In this document: one piece after another, positions 1 to 8,268 of the stretch
Layout: every line of letters begins with the position of its first letter
How positions within the stretch are numbered: position 1 is the first letter of the stretch
Assembly (NCBI GenBank): GCA_002351725.1
Contig: DEHD01000039.1
Coordinates: 7,990-71,989 of the forward strand
Reading direction: 5' to 3'
Origin: Prevotella sp. UBA2809
Lineage (GTDB): Bacteria; Bacteroidota; Bacteroidia; Bacteroidales; Bacteroidaceae
Length of the DNA stretch: 64,000 nucleotides
Translations under genes and position numbers: made by a program
Notes under the pieces: model-generated
What the model was told of the DNA's origin: nothing
What the model saw: only the letters and a program-made list of their open reading frames with translations
Database searches by the model: none

Positions 1-816
1 TGGGACGACGAGGGTGTATTCAACCTCGAGGGCGGTTGCTATGCCAAGGTTATCAACCTGAGCAAGGAGAACGAACCTGACATCTACGGCGCTATCAAGC
101 GTAACGCTCTTCTGGAGAACGTTACTGTAGCTGCTGACGGTAAGATCGACTTCGCTGATAAGAGCGTAACCGAGAACACTCGTGTATCATATCCTATCGA
201 CCACATCGAGAAGATTGCTAAGAAGGTAAACGGCAAGAGCGCTGGTCCTGATGCTAAGAACGTAATCTTCCTGAGTGCTGACGCATTCGGTGTACTGCCT
301 CCTGTATCTATCCTGACTCCAGAGCAGACAAAGTACTACTTCCTGAGCGGCTTCACAGCTAAGCTGGCTGGTACAGAGCGCGGTATCACAGAGCCAACTC
401 CAACATTCTCTGCTTGCTTCGGCCAGGCATTCCTGGAGCTGCACCCAACAAAGTATGCTGAGGAGCTGGTTAAGAAGATGGAGAAGAGCGGTGCTAAGGC
501 ATACCTCGTAAACACTGGTTGGAACGGTACCGGTAAGCGTATCTCTATCCCCGATACACGTGGTATCATCGACGCTATCCTGGACGGAAGCATCCTGAAG
601 GCTCCTACAAAGAAGGTTCCTTTCTTCGACTTCGAGGTTCCAACAGAGCTGCCTAACGTAAATCCTGCTATCCTTGATCCTCGCGACACTTACGCTACTG
701 CTGCTGAGTGGGAGGAGAAGGCTAAGGATCTGGCTGCTCGCTTCATCAAGAACTTCAAGAAGTACGAGGGCAACGAGGCTGGTAAGGCTCTGGTTGCTGC
801 TGGTCCAAAGCTCTAA
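1..816 (+). CDS. pckA: phosphoenolpyruvate carboxykinase (ATP), 3' part
   Basis: The frame is open from base 1 and ends in TAA at 814-816, giving 271 residues, about the C-terminal half of a roughly 535-residue enzyme. It interconverts oxaloacetate and phosphoenolpyruvate using ATP/ADP in the cytoplasm; in Bacteroidales this step mainly fixes CO2 on the way to succinate. The first residues, WDDEGVFNLEGGCYAK, follow directly on the kinase P-loop of the family, which lies outside the window. GTERGITEPTPTFSACFG matches the adenine/ribose-binding part, and the stretch GWNGTGKRISIPDTR is also typical. Codon use is strongly biased (GCT, GGT, AAG), suggesting high expression. A strong terminator follows at 850-881. 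Confidence 0.96.
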   Translation, partial: WDDEGVFNLEGGCYAKVINLSKENEPDIYGAIKRNALLENVTVAADGKIDFADKSVTENTRVSYPIDHIEKIAKKVNGKSAGPDAKNVIFLSADAFGVLPPVSILTPEQTKYYFLSGFTAKLAGTERGITEPTPTFSACFGQAFLELHPTKYAEELVKKMEKSGAKAYLVNTGWNGTGKRISIPDTRGIIDAILDGSILKAPTKKVPFFDFEVPTELPNVNPAILDPRDTYATAAEWEEKAKDLAARFIKNFKKYEGNEAGKALVAAGPKL

Positions 817-849
817 TTCAATTGATAGTTTAAAATCTAATTGATAATT

Positions 850-881
850 ATTGGCTGCGCCGAAAGGTGTGGCCAATTTTT
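850..881 (+). terminator. intrinsic terminator of pckA
   Basis: A 12-bp stem (850-861 with 866-877, including G-T wobbles) with a GAAA tetraloop is followed by five T residues. This is a textbook rho-independent terminator 33 bases after the pckA stop. Confidence 0.9.
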
Positions 882-892
882 GTTGATATATA

Positions 893-949
893 TCAATAAC
901 CGCAAAAAATGGCATATAATTCTCAATAACCGATTCTCGATTCTCAATA
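893..949 (+). repeat. three phased TCAATAA direct repeats
   Basis: TCAATAA begins at 893, 923 and 943; the first two copies extend to TCAATAACCG. The spacings of 30 and 20 bp are whole helical turns, and the repeats end 9 bases before the -7 box at 958. They look like sites for a protein binding one face of the DNA, but no regulator can be named. Confidence 0.4.
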
Positions 950-957
950 AAAAATGT

Positions 958-965
958 TACCTTTG
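958..965 (+). promoter_or_regulatory. promoter -7 element TAccTTTG
   Basis: TACCTTTG matches the Bacteroidota primary-sigma -7 consensus TAnnTTTG. Transcription should start near 970 and run through the 31-codon frame to the terminator at 1135-1172. Confidence 0.75.
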
Positions 966-1035
966 CACTTGTAATCGCGAGATTACTTGTTTTTCATTAG
1001 GTTTTAGTAGTTAGATTTTAAGGTTAAAAAGAATT

Positions 1036-1131
1036 ATGTTATTAGATTTTCAAACAACGGTCATGTTGGCATCGGTTGTTATCTCAGCAGCGCTGAGTAT
1101 TTTTACACTTATGCATACCAACAGACGTTGA
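1036..1131 (+). CDS. possible 31-aa single-span membrane peptide
   Basis: ATG at 1036 opens a 31-codon frame ending in TGA at 1129-1131. The peptide has a short start (MLLDFQTT), a hydrophobic span (VMLASVVISAALSIFTL) and a basic tail (MHTNRR), the layout of a small inner-membrane peptide. It sits alone between its own promoter (958) and terminator (1135-1172), so the unit could equally be a small RNA with a chance frame. I do not recognise the sequence. No partner is visible, and the function is unknown. Confidence 0.4.
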   Translation: MLLDFQTTVMLASVVISAALSIFTLMHTNRR

Positions 1132-1134
1132 AAG

Positions 1135-1172
1135 GAGTGCGGAGTGAGAGACTCATACCGCCCTCTTTTTTT
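1135..1172 (+). terminator. intrinsic terminator of the short unit
   Basis: Hairpin with arms GAG-GCGG-GTGAG and CTCAT-CCGC-CTC (two symmetric mismatches, AGA loop) followed by seven T residues. It begins four bases after the small frame's stop and separates this unit from the downstream lipoprotein gene. Confidence 0.8.
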
Positions 1173-1238
1173 GCATCAAAAACCTAAACTAACTTAAAAT
1201 CGGTCAAATTTAGCCATAATTTCATTAATTATAAAGAG

Positions 1239-1278
1239 AAATGTGCTCATTTTTGCAGAAATGTGCGTAAATTTGCAG
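1239..1278 (+). repeat. 20-bp tandem duplication spanning a promoter
   Basis: AAATGTGC...TTTGCAG occurs at 1239-1258 and again at 1259-1278, with 16 of 20 bases identical. Each copy ends in a TTTGCAG promoter-like end, so the promoter of the lipoprotein gene appears to be duplicated in tandem. Confidence 0.6.
1268..1275 (+). promoter_or_regulatory. promoter -7 element TAaaTTTG
   Basis: TAAATTTG followed by CAGCC is the usual context of Bacteroidota promoters. It lies downstream of the ATG at 1243, which argues that translation starts at 1309 instead. Confidence 0.6.
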
Positions 1279-1308
1279 CCAAATTGGAATAAAAGCGATA
1301 TTTACAAA

Positions 1309-2445
1309 ATGAAAAGATATATTTCTGCACTCTGCACAATGCTGGTTTGCTCTATGCTCGTCACTTCGTGCCTGAAGGATTCCGACGAAAAAAACGTCCA
1401 GTATTACAACGACACAGCCATTGCCACATTTAAACTGGCAACGGTGAACCGCTACGTACACACCACATCGTCTACAGGTGCCGACTCTGTTTATAAATCA
1501 ACACTCTCAGATCCAGTGGTATTTACTATCGACCAACAACAGCACAAAATTTACAACACCGATTCACTGCCATCTGATGTAGACATCAACCATGTTTTGG
1601 CAACTATCACAAGCAAGAACAGCGGCACAGTTGTGGTAAACTATCCTGCTTCTGATGGGCAGGATTCACTGCTATACTACAATAGCACCGACTCTATAGA
1701 CTTTGAGAAGTTGCAAGACCTGCGCGTATATGCACAAGATGGTTCAGGCTATCGCAGTTACAAGGTAACAATAAATATACATAAAGCCCAGACAAACAAG
1801 ATGATATGGGAACAAAAGTCGATAGCCGACCTTCCCATAGACACAAAAAAGACCATGTGGGAGCAGATAGCCATTAACGCTGGTATGAAACAGCTGATTG
1901 GCTATGGTACTGTGGAGACATATGCTTACAACAACGAAGACCAGCTGATGGTTAGCCGCGACAACGGAGAGACATGGACAGCCGACAGTCTGGACGAGGA
2001 TGCAACATGGCTGCCAACAGAGAACTTTGCTTTTGTATCATGGCCATTTGCTGCTAACGACTCTACAGACTACCAGTTGCTGGTAGGCGTAAACAACAAT
2101 AACAGCACAGCATGTGTGGTATGGCGCAAAATAGCAGAATACTCAAAGCATAGTATGCCATCAAAGTGGGTACTTATCCCCCCAGCCGATCACGGCAAAT
2201 ATTATCTGCCAAAGATGGATAATCTGAACTTAGTAAGATTCAACAGTGCGGTTCTGGCTATAGGAACCGATAAAAAGATTTACGTGAGCCGTGACCAGGG
2301 CATAACCTGGAAGACGAGTTCAAAATACACTCTGCCCGACGAGCTTGGTACAAACAACCTTAGTGCAACAACCGACGATGACGGTTACTTGTGGTTGGTT
2401 GGAATAGACACTGGCGAAGTCTGGCGTGGAATGATAATTGAATAG
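1309..2445 (+). CDS. DUF6242-type lipoprotein with Asp-box repeats
   Basis: A 378-residue exported lipoprotein. The start at 1309 gives a clean type II signal, MKRYISALCTMLVCSMLVTS followed by Cys; the in-frame ATG at 1243 lies upstream of the promoter. Two Asp-box/BNR-type motifs are visible, VSRDNGETW near residue 215 and VSRDQGITW near 326, a feature of sialidase-like beta-propellers. The N-terminal 150 residues look like the beta-rich N domain of DUF6242 proteins of Bacteroidales; that family name is from memory. No catalytic set for sialidase can be recognised, so a structural or binding role on the cell surface is as likely as an enzyme. The next gene starts one base after this stop, so the two are probably cotranscribed. 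Confidence 0.75.
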   Translation: MKRYISALCTMLVCSMLVTSCLKDSDEKNVQYYNDTAIATFKLATVNRYVHTTSSTGADSVYKSTLSDPVVFTIDQQQHKIYNTDSLPSDVDINHVLATITSKNSGTVVVNYPASDGQDSLLYYNSTDSIDFEKLQDLRVYAQDGSGYRSYKVTINIHKAQTNKMIWEQKSIADLPIDTKKTMWEQIAINAGMKQLIGYGTVETYAYNNEDQLMVSRDNGETWTADSLDEDATWLPTENFAFVSWPFAANDSTDYQLLVGVNNNNSTACVVWRKIAEYSKHSMPSKWVLIPPADHGKYYLPKMDNLNLVRFNSAVLAIGTDKKIYVSRDQGITWKTSSKYTLPDELGTNNLSATTDDDGYLWLVGIDTGEVWRGMIIE

Positions 2446-2446
2446 A

Positions 2447-3079
2447 GTGAAAAGGCTGTTGGCAGTAATCTTCATTATGGCCACAACAGTGGCTGCCAGT
2501 GCCCAGGAAGAGCCTGAGTACAAGTTGGAGATAGGTGTCGGAACTGGACTAGTGAGCTATGTAGGTGACTATAATAGCAGTTTGGTGAAAGGATTGCAGC
2601 CTTGGTTGGTGCTGATGAGCAAATATAGGATGGATCCAAGAACAGCACTGAGCCTGAACATCGGAACAGGAAAGATAAAAGCCGATGAGTTTAATCACCG
2701 AATAACTGAAACCGACCTGCGCTTTGAATACAACTTTTGGGCGTATGGCACGGGCAACGAATACAGAGGTGCAAGGCGCTTAGCACCATTCATAATCGCA
2801 GGACTGGGAGCGACCTTCTACGGAGGACCAGAGAAAGGAGCAACAATGAACGCTCCCTTAGGCGCGGGCGTGAAATATAAAATAGGTAAAAGACTGAACC
2901 TTACAGTTGAATGGGCAATGCGTTTCACGCTGAGCGACAAACTGGACGGCAGTAAAGATCCACTAGGCATTAAGAGCAGCGGATTATTTAAAAATACCGA
3001 CTGTTACAGCGCACTGCAATTAGGACTAACCTACGACCTCTGGGAGAAGTGCAAAACGTGTAATAACGATAGATATTAA
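2447..3079 (+). CDS. DUF6089-type outer-membrane beta-barrel protein
   Basis: Starting at GTG 2447 gives MKRLLAVIFIMATTVAASAQ, a good signal peptide; a TTG at 2438 is the only upstream alternative and overlaps the previous gene. The mature part (about 190 residues) is made of alternating polar/aromatic strands and glycine turns (GVGTGLVSYVGDYNSS, APFIIAGLGATFYGG), typical of small eight-strand barrels. In Bacteroidales a DUF6089 protein usually precedes uppS and bamA, as here. Its function is not established; the neighbourhood suggests a link to outer-membrane assembly. Confidence 0.8.
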   Translation: MKRLLAVIFIMATTVAASAQEEPEYKLEIGVGTGLVSYVGDYNSSLVKGLQPWLVLMSKYRMDPRTALSLNIGTGKIKADEFNHRITETDLRFEYNFWAYGTGNEYRGARRLAPFIIAGLGATFYGGPEKGATMNAPLGAGVKYKIGKRLNLTVEWAMRFTLSDKLDGSKDPLGIKSSGLFKNTDCYSALQLGLTYDLWEKCKTCNNDRY

Positions 3080-3084
3080 GATAT

Positions 3085-3828
3085 ATGAAGGAACTTTTAG
3101 ACATGAACAGGATTCCCCAGCACATTGCCATCATTATGGACGGCAACGGACGTTGGGCCATGGAGCGTGGCAAAGATCGCAGTTTTGGTCATCAGGCCGG
3201 TGTTGATGCAGTACGCCGCATAACATCAGAGTGTACCCGACTGGGAGTCAAGTTCTTAACCCTATACACATTCTCTACAGAGAACTGGAATCGTCCTGCT
3301 GACGAGGTAGCAGCCCTTATGGGACTAGTTCTGACATCGCTTGAGGATGAGATATTCATGAAGAACAACGTACGATTCCGCGTTGTTGGCGACCGTTCAC
3401 GTATACCTGAGGTTGTGAACAAGAAACTTGCAGAGACCGAAGAGCATACTGCTAAGAACGACGCCATGACAATGGTAGTAGCACTGAGCTATTCTTCAAA
3501 GTTAGAACTTACTACTGCTACTAAGCAGATAGCCCAGGAAGTGAAAGAAGGAAAATTGGATGTAAACGACATTACCGAGGATACTATCAACCAGAGATTG
3601 TGGACTAACTTTATGCCCGATCCTGAACTGCTGATTCGTACCGGAGGTGAGGTTCGTATATCTAACTATCTGCTTTGGCAGATTGCATACTCAGAACTGT
3701 ACTTCTGCAATACATACTGGCCTGACTTTATGGAGGAAGACCTTTATAAGGCCATCTACAGCTATCAGAGCCGTCAGCGCAGATTCGGTAAGACTGAGGC
3801 TCAAATAGAAGCAGAGGAGAAAAAGTAA
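3085..3828 (+). CDS. uppS: isoprenyl (undecaprenyl-diphosphate) synthase
   Basis: A cis-prenyltransferase of 247 residues that condenses isopentenyl diphosphate onto farnesyl diphosphate to make the C55 lipid carrier used for peptidoglycan and polysaccharide. The diphosphate-binding motif IIMDGNGRWA near residue 18 holds the catalytic Asp; RTGGEVRISNYLLWQ near 190 is the conserved C-terminal signature, and SELYFCNTYWPDF ends the fold. It starts six bases after the DUF6089 gene and is followed 17 bases later by bamA, an order common in Bacteroidota. Confidence 0.97.
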   Translation: MKELLDMNRIPQHIAIIMDGNGRWAMERGKDRSFGHQAGVDAVRRITSECTRLGVKFLTLYTFSTENWNRPADEVAALMGLVLTSLEDEIFMKNNVRFRVVGDRSRIPEVVNKKLAETEEHTAKNDAMTMVVALSYSSKLELTTATKQIAQEVKEGKLDVNDITEDTINQRLWTNFMPDPELLIRTGGEVRISNYLLWQIAYSELYFCNTYWPDFMEEDLYKAIYSYQSRQRRFGKTEAQIEAEEKK

Positions 3829-3845
3829 AAAAGTGAAAAGTAATT

Positions 3846-6560
3846 GTGATGCTATATAATATAATAAGGTATATAGGTGTGAGAACAATCAGAATGGTTA
3901 GAGTGCTGGTAGCAGTGTTCACCATCAGTTGTTCGATATTCACTGCTACTGCTCAGGATAAGATTGTTAATCCAGACATATCTTACGCTGGTACACCACG
4001 TACCTGCGAGATTGGTGGTATCGCCGTTGAGGGCGTAGAGGGATACGAAGATTATGTATTGGCAGGCCTGTCTGGTTTGACCGTTGGACAGGAGATTGAG
4101 CTGCCAGGTAGCCAGATAACAGAGGCTGTGAAGCGCTATTGGCGTAACGGACTTTTCTCAAAAGTACAGATAACAGCCGACTCAATCGTAGGCAATAAGG
4201 TATACCTGTGTATACACTTAGGCATGCGTCCACGTATCAAGAACATTAACTATAATGGTATCAAGAAAGCCGAGCGAGAGGATATGGAGGCTAAGCTTGG
4301 TATGGTTAAAGGTATGAGTCTTACTCGCAACATTCTGGACCGTGCTAAGATTCTTGCTAAGAGATACTTCGACGACAAAGGATATAAAAATGCTGAAATC
4401 GATATCGTTCAGCGTGAAGATGCATCAGGACAAGTTACCCTCGATGTGAACATCGACAAGAAGGACAAGATGAAGGTTCATGAGTTGATATTCCAGGGCA
4501 ACGAGAAACTGTCTTCAAAGAAGATTAAAGGTTCTATGTTCGGCAAAGGTGCTTTCGGAAAGATTCACGAGGCTGGAAAACTCTCTAATTTCTTTAAGGC
4601 CAAGAAGTTTACCGAAGAGCGCTATAAGGAAGCAAAGCAGGCTCTTATAGAAAAGTATAACGAACTGGGATTCCGCGATGCTACAATCCTGGAAGATTCA
4701 GTATATAGTTACGACGATAAGCACGTAAACGTACTGGTAAAGATTGAAGAGGGCGACAAGTACTATGTACGCGACATTACATGGGTGGGTAACACTGTTG
4801 TTACTACCGACTATCTGAATGCCGTACTTGGCATGAAAAAGGGTGACGTGTACAACCAGAAGCATATAGACAAGCGACTGAAAGAAGACGAAGATGCCGC
4901 TGGTAACTGGTACTACAACAATGGTTACGTATTCTCAGGCATCGAGCCTGTAGAAGTAAACATTGACGGTGACTCTATCGACATCGAAATGCGTGTAACT
5001 GAGGGACCACAGGCAAGATTGAACCATGTTCGTATCTACGGTAACGATCGTCTGTATGAAGAGGTGGTACGCCGCGAGCTGCGCACAAAGCCGGGCGACT
5101 TGTTTAACAAAGAGGCTCTGATGCGTTCTGCACGTGATATCGCATCAATGGGATTCTTTGATTCAGAAAAGATTGTACCCGATGTTAAACCAAATCCAGA
5201 CGATGGTACAGTTGATGTTAACTGGAAATTGGAGCAGAAGAGTAACGACCAGCTGGAGTTCTCACTTGGTTGGGGACAGACCGGTGTTATCGGTAAGGTT
5301 GGTATCAAGTTCAACAACTTCTCTATCCGCAATCTGTTCGGCAAGAATAAGCTACACCGCGGAATTCTGCCTTATGGAGATGGTGAGCAGTTGGGATTCA
5401 GCTTCCAGACAAATGGTAGCTACTACAGCTCACTGAGTGCCAACTACGGTACAAACTGGTTTGGCGGCAAACGTCCTAACAGCCTGAACGTAGGTGTGTT
5501 CTATTCTAAGCAGAGTGATATTTCAAGCTACTACCGTAACAATGCATTCTACAACAACTACGCAATGTATAGTTACGGAATGGGTAGCTACAACCCCTAC
5601 TACATGAACTACGAATCAATGCTCGACGACGACAAAACAATGACAGTTTGGGGAGCATCGCTGGGTTGGGGTAAGCGTCTACGCTGGCCTGATGACTACT
5701 TCCAGTTCTCTGCTCAGCTTGGATACTCACGCTATATGCTGCGCGACTGGAGCTATTTCTATATCCACAACGGAAACTGTAACAACATCAACCTGGGACT
5801 GACACTGTCGCGTACATCAACCGACAACCCACTCTTCCCACGTCGTGGATCAGAGTTTATGGCTCAGGTAACAGTTACTCCACCTTGGTCACTGTTTGAT
5901 AATAAGGACTATGCTAATCTGGCTAAGAACACAAGCTCGGTTACCTATGAAGACGAGCTGCAGCAAGTTTATCGCTGGATTGAATACCATAAATGGAAGT
6001 TTAAGAGCCGTACCTTTACATCTCTTACAGGCGGACAGAAGTGCTTTGTGCTGATGACACGCGTAGAGATGGGATTGCTGGGTAGCTACAACAAGGATAA
6101 GCGCTCACCATTCGAGACCTTCTATGTGGGAGGTGACGGTATGAGCGGATACTCTTACGGATACTCTGAGGAGACAATCGGTCTGCGTGGATACGACAAC
6201 GGAGCACTATCATACTCTTCGGCCTACGAGACTATGATGAATGGTGGCACCATATCATCGTATAACTCTTACGCCTACGACCGTTTCACACTCGAGTTGC
6301 GCTATCCATTCATGCTGGGTAACACCACTATCTACGGACTTGGATTCATTGAGGGTGGTAACGCTTGGGCTAATGCAAAAGACTTCAACCCATTCAAGAT
6401 GAAGCGTTCGGCCGGTATCGGTGTTCGTATCTATCTGCCAATGGTAGGACTGATGGGTATCGACTGGGCATACGGATTCGACAACGTTTACACAAACCAG
6501 TATGGAGCACAGAAGAAAGGTGGAAGCAACTTCCACTTCATCCTCGGTCAGGAGTTCTAA
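3846..6560 (+). CDS. bamA: outer-membrane protein assembly factor BamA
   Basis: A 904-residue Omp85 protein that inserts beta-barrels into the outer membrane. A signal peptide ends at FTATAQ near residue 36; the start could also be ATG 3894 (MVRVLVAVF), which gives a more usual signal length. POTRA domains fill about residues 50-480 (for example VHELIFQGNEKLSSKKIKGS and YVRDITWVGNTVVTTDYLN), followed by a 16-strand barrel with the VRGF-like segment changed to GLRGYD near residue 780 and a terminal Phe (FILGQEF). The barrel is rich in Tyr/Asn/Ser loops. It lies between uppS and three Skp-like chaperones, its likely functional partners. Confidence 0.97.
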   Translation: MMLYNIIRYIGVRTIRMVRVLVAVFTISCSIFTATAQDKIVNPDISYAGTPRTCEIGGIAVEGVEGYEDYVLAGLSGLTVGQEIELPGSQITEAVKRYWRNGLFSKVQITADSIVGNKVYLCIHLGMRPRIKNINYNGIKKAEREDMEAKLGMVKGMSLTRNILDRAKILAKRYFDDKGYKNAEIDIVQREDASGQVTLDVNIDKKDKMKVHELIFQGNEKLSSKKIKGSMFGKGAFGKIHEAGKLSNFFKAKKFTEERYKEAKQALIEKYNELGFRDATILEDSVYSYDDKHVNVLVKIEEGDKYYVRDITWVGNTVVTTDYLNAVLGMKKGDVYNQKHIDKRLKEDEDAAGNWYYNNGYVFSGIEPVEVNIDGDSIDIEMRVTEGPQARLNHVRIYGNDRLYEEVVRRELRTKPGDLFNKEALMRSARDIASMGFFDSEKIVPDVKPNPDDGTVDVNWKLEQKSNDQLEFSLGWGQTGVIGKVGIKFNNFSIRNLFGKNKLHRGILPYGDGEQLGFSFQTNGSYYSSLSANYGTNWFGGKRPNSLNVGVFYSKQSDISSYYRNNAFYNNYAMYSYGMGSYNPYYMNYESMLDDDKTMTVWGASLGWGKRLRWPDDYFQFSAQLGYSRYMLRDWSYFYIHNGNCNNINLGLTLSRTSTDNPLFPRRGSEFMAQVTVTPPWSLFDNKDYANLAKNTSSVTYEDELQQVYRWIEYHKWKFKSRTFTSLTGGQKCFVLMTRVEMGLLGSYNKDKRSPFETFYVGGDGMSGYSYGYSEETIGLRGYDNGALSYSSAYETMMNGGTISSYNSYAYDRFTLELRYPFMLGNTTIYGLGFIEGGNAWANAKDFNPFKMKRSAGIGVRIYLPMVGLMGIDWAYGFDNVYTNQYGAQKKGGSNFHFILGQEF

Positions 6561-6674
6561 GCTAATTGATAATTTTGAATTAAGAAATAAGAAAATAGTT
6601 AAGAGTTGTTTATCGTTAAAACCATCTGAGACGAAATACGTCAAAGAGGTGTATAACATTAAAAAAGAACGCTT

Positions 6675-7190
6675 ATGAAAAAACTGATTATTTGCGCACT
6701 CTGCGCTATCTTTGGATGGACAGCAGCCTCAGCCCAGAAGTATGCTGTAGTAGATATGGAGTATATCCTGAAGAACATCCCTGCCTATGAGCGTGCCAAC
6801 GAGCAACTGAGTCAGGTATCTAAACAGTGGCAGGGCGAAGTTGACGCACTGAATGCCGAGGCTCAAACACTCTATAAGAATTATCAGAACGAGGTAGTAT
6901 TCCTATCTAAGGAACAGAAGAAAGCAAAGCAGGATGCCATCGTTGAGAAAGAGAAGCAGGCTGCTGAACTGAAAAAGAAATACTTCGGCCCAGAGGGTGA
7001 ATTGTTTAAGAAGCGTACCGCTCTTATGTCACCCATCCAGGAAGAGGTTTATAACGCCGTAAAAGACATTGCAGAACTGCGAGGCTATCAGTTGGTACTT
7101 GATCGCGCCAGCGATTCCGGTATCATCTTCAGCTCTCCGAAAGTAGATATCTCTTCGGAAGTGCTTCGCAAGCTCGGATATAGTAATTAA
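6675..7190 (+). CDS. OmpH/Skp family periplasmic chaperone, copy 1
   Basis: 171 residues with signal peptide MKKLIICALCAIFGWTAASA. The mature start KYAVVDMEYILKNIPAYERA is the Skp/OmpH hallmark; a Lys/Glu/Gln-rich coiled coil follows (about residues 45-120), then the closing beta segment YQLVLDRASDSGIIFSSP. Family members form trimers that hold unfolded outer-membrane proteins in the periplasm. It is the first of three tandem copies after bamA. A 114-base gap with no clear promoter separates it from bamA, so it is probably cotranscribed. Confidence 0.93.
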   Translation: MKKLIICALCAIFGWTAASAQKYAVVDMEYILKNIPAYERANEQLSQVSKQWQGEVDALNAEAQTLYKNYQNEVVFLSKEQKKAKQDAIVEKEKQAAELKKKYFGPEGELFKKRTALMSPIQEEVYNAVKDIAELRGYQLVLDRASDSGIIFSSPKVDISSEVLRKLGYSN

Positions 7191-7209
7191 TAATTTAACC
7201 AATAAAGAA

Positions 7210-7713
7210 ATGAAAAAATTGATTATCTGCGCACTATGCGCAATCTGTGGTTTCACAACCGCAAATGCACAGGGTAAGTTCGGACACGTGAACACCCAGG
7301 AAGTAATGCAGGCTATGCCTGAATTCACTAAGGCTCAGAACGAGATTAAGGCCCTGCAGGACCAGTATGAGGCTGACCTGAAGAGCATGCAGGACGAGCT
7401 GCAGAAGAAGGGTGAAGCTTTCGATAAGGAGCAGGCTAATCTGCCCGAGAACATCAAACAGCGCCGCCAGCAGGAGCTACAGGACATGTATACCAAGATC
7501 CAGCAGAGTTACCAGGACAACCAGCAGGCACTGCAGAAGGCTTCTCAGGAAAAAATGCAGGCTATCCAGACCAAGATTCTTGATGCTATTAAGGCCGTAG
7601 GTCAGGCTGGACAGTATGTTTACATCATGGAGAACAACTCGCTGCCATACATCAGCACAACTCTCTCTACCGATATAACAGCTCAGGTTAAGGCTAAGCT
7701 CGGACTGAAGTAA
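7210..7713 (+). CDS. OmpH/Skp family periplasmic chaperone, copy 2
   Basis: 167 residues. The signal peptide MKKLIICALCAICGFTTANA is nearly the same as that of copy 1, also at DNA level, although the mature parts differ. The mature start KFGHVNTQEVMQAMPEFTKA is the Skp signature, a Gln/Lys-rich coiled coil follows (QQELQDMYTKIQQSYQDNQQ), and the end is YVYIMENNSLPYISTTLS. It starts 19 bases after copy 1. A division of client proteins among the copies is possible but cannot be read from sequence. Confidence 0.93.
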   Translation: MKKLIICALCAICGFTTANAQGKFGHVNTQEVMQAMPEFTKAQNEIKALQDQYEADLKSMQDELQKKGEAFDKEQANLPENIKQRRQQELQDMYTKIQQSYQDNQQALQKASQEKMQAIQTKILDAIKAVGQAGQYVYIMENNSLPYISTTLSTDITAQVKAKLGLK

Positions 7714-7746
7714 ACGATTATTATTTAACTTCAAAATTCAAACAAT

Positions 7747-8268
7747 ATGAAAAGATTCCTCGTACTTCTTGTGGCATTCGTATCTCTCCACGTGTTTGCA
7801 CAGAATGATGCCACATCATCAAGTTCTGTAAAGTATGGTTATCTTAGCTATCAGGCTGCTATCAAGTCGATGCCCGACTATACTCTGGCTCAACAGAAGC
7901 TGACAGACCTGAAGGAACAATATAAGGCTGAAACCAAACGAGTAGAAGACGAATTCAATAGGAAGTACGAGGAGTTTCTTGATGGTCAGCGCGACTTCCC
8001 AAAGACTATTCTGCAGAAACGCCAAACAGAACTGCAGGAGTTGATGAAGAAGAACATTGACTTCAAGAATACAAGTCGTGAGCAATTGGCAAAGGACGAG
8101 GCAGACATCTTTGCCCCACTCTATGCCAAGCTTAACGAAACTCTGGCAAAAATGTGTGCCGAGAAGGGGTATGCTTTTATCATTGATACAGATGCAAAAG
8201 CAGTACCTGTGGTTAATCCCCTAATGTGCGAAGACATTAATCAGGCAGTACAGGATGCTCTCAAGTAA
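7747..8268 (+). CDS. OmpH/Skp family periplasmic chaperone, copy 3
   Basis: 173 residues with a different signal peptide (MKRFLVLLVAFVSLHVFA). After a short polar linker the family motif KYGYLSYQAAIKSMPDYTLA appears, then the coiled coil (FNRKYEEFLDGQRDFPKTIL) and the terminal strand region GYAFIIDTDAKAVPVVN. Its last 14 bases overlap the start of murI, so translation is probably coupled. This is the most divergent of the three copies. Confidence 0.92.
   Translation: MKRFLVLLVAFVSLHVFAQNDATSSSSVKYGYLSYQAAIKSMPDYTLAQQKLTDLKEQYKAETKRVEDEFNRKYEEFLDGQRDFPKTILQKRQTELQELMKKNIDFKNTSREQLAKDEADIFAPLYAKLNETLAKMCAEKGYAFIIDTDAKAVPVVNPLMCEDINQAVQDALK

Noticed and set aside
187..915. 242-codon open frame on the minus strand over the pckA 3' part
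   Set aside because: It is the mirror of the biased pckA codons, has no promoter or family features, and pckA motifs on the plus strand are unmistakable.
1243..1308. N-terminal extension of the DUF6242-type lipoprotein from ATG 1243
   Set aside because: It would bury the lipoprotein signal peptide and start upstream of the -7 box at 1268.
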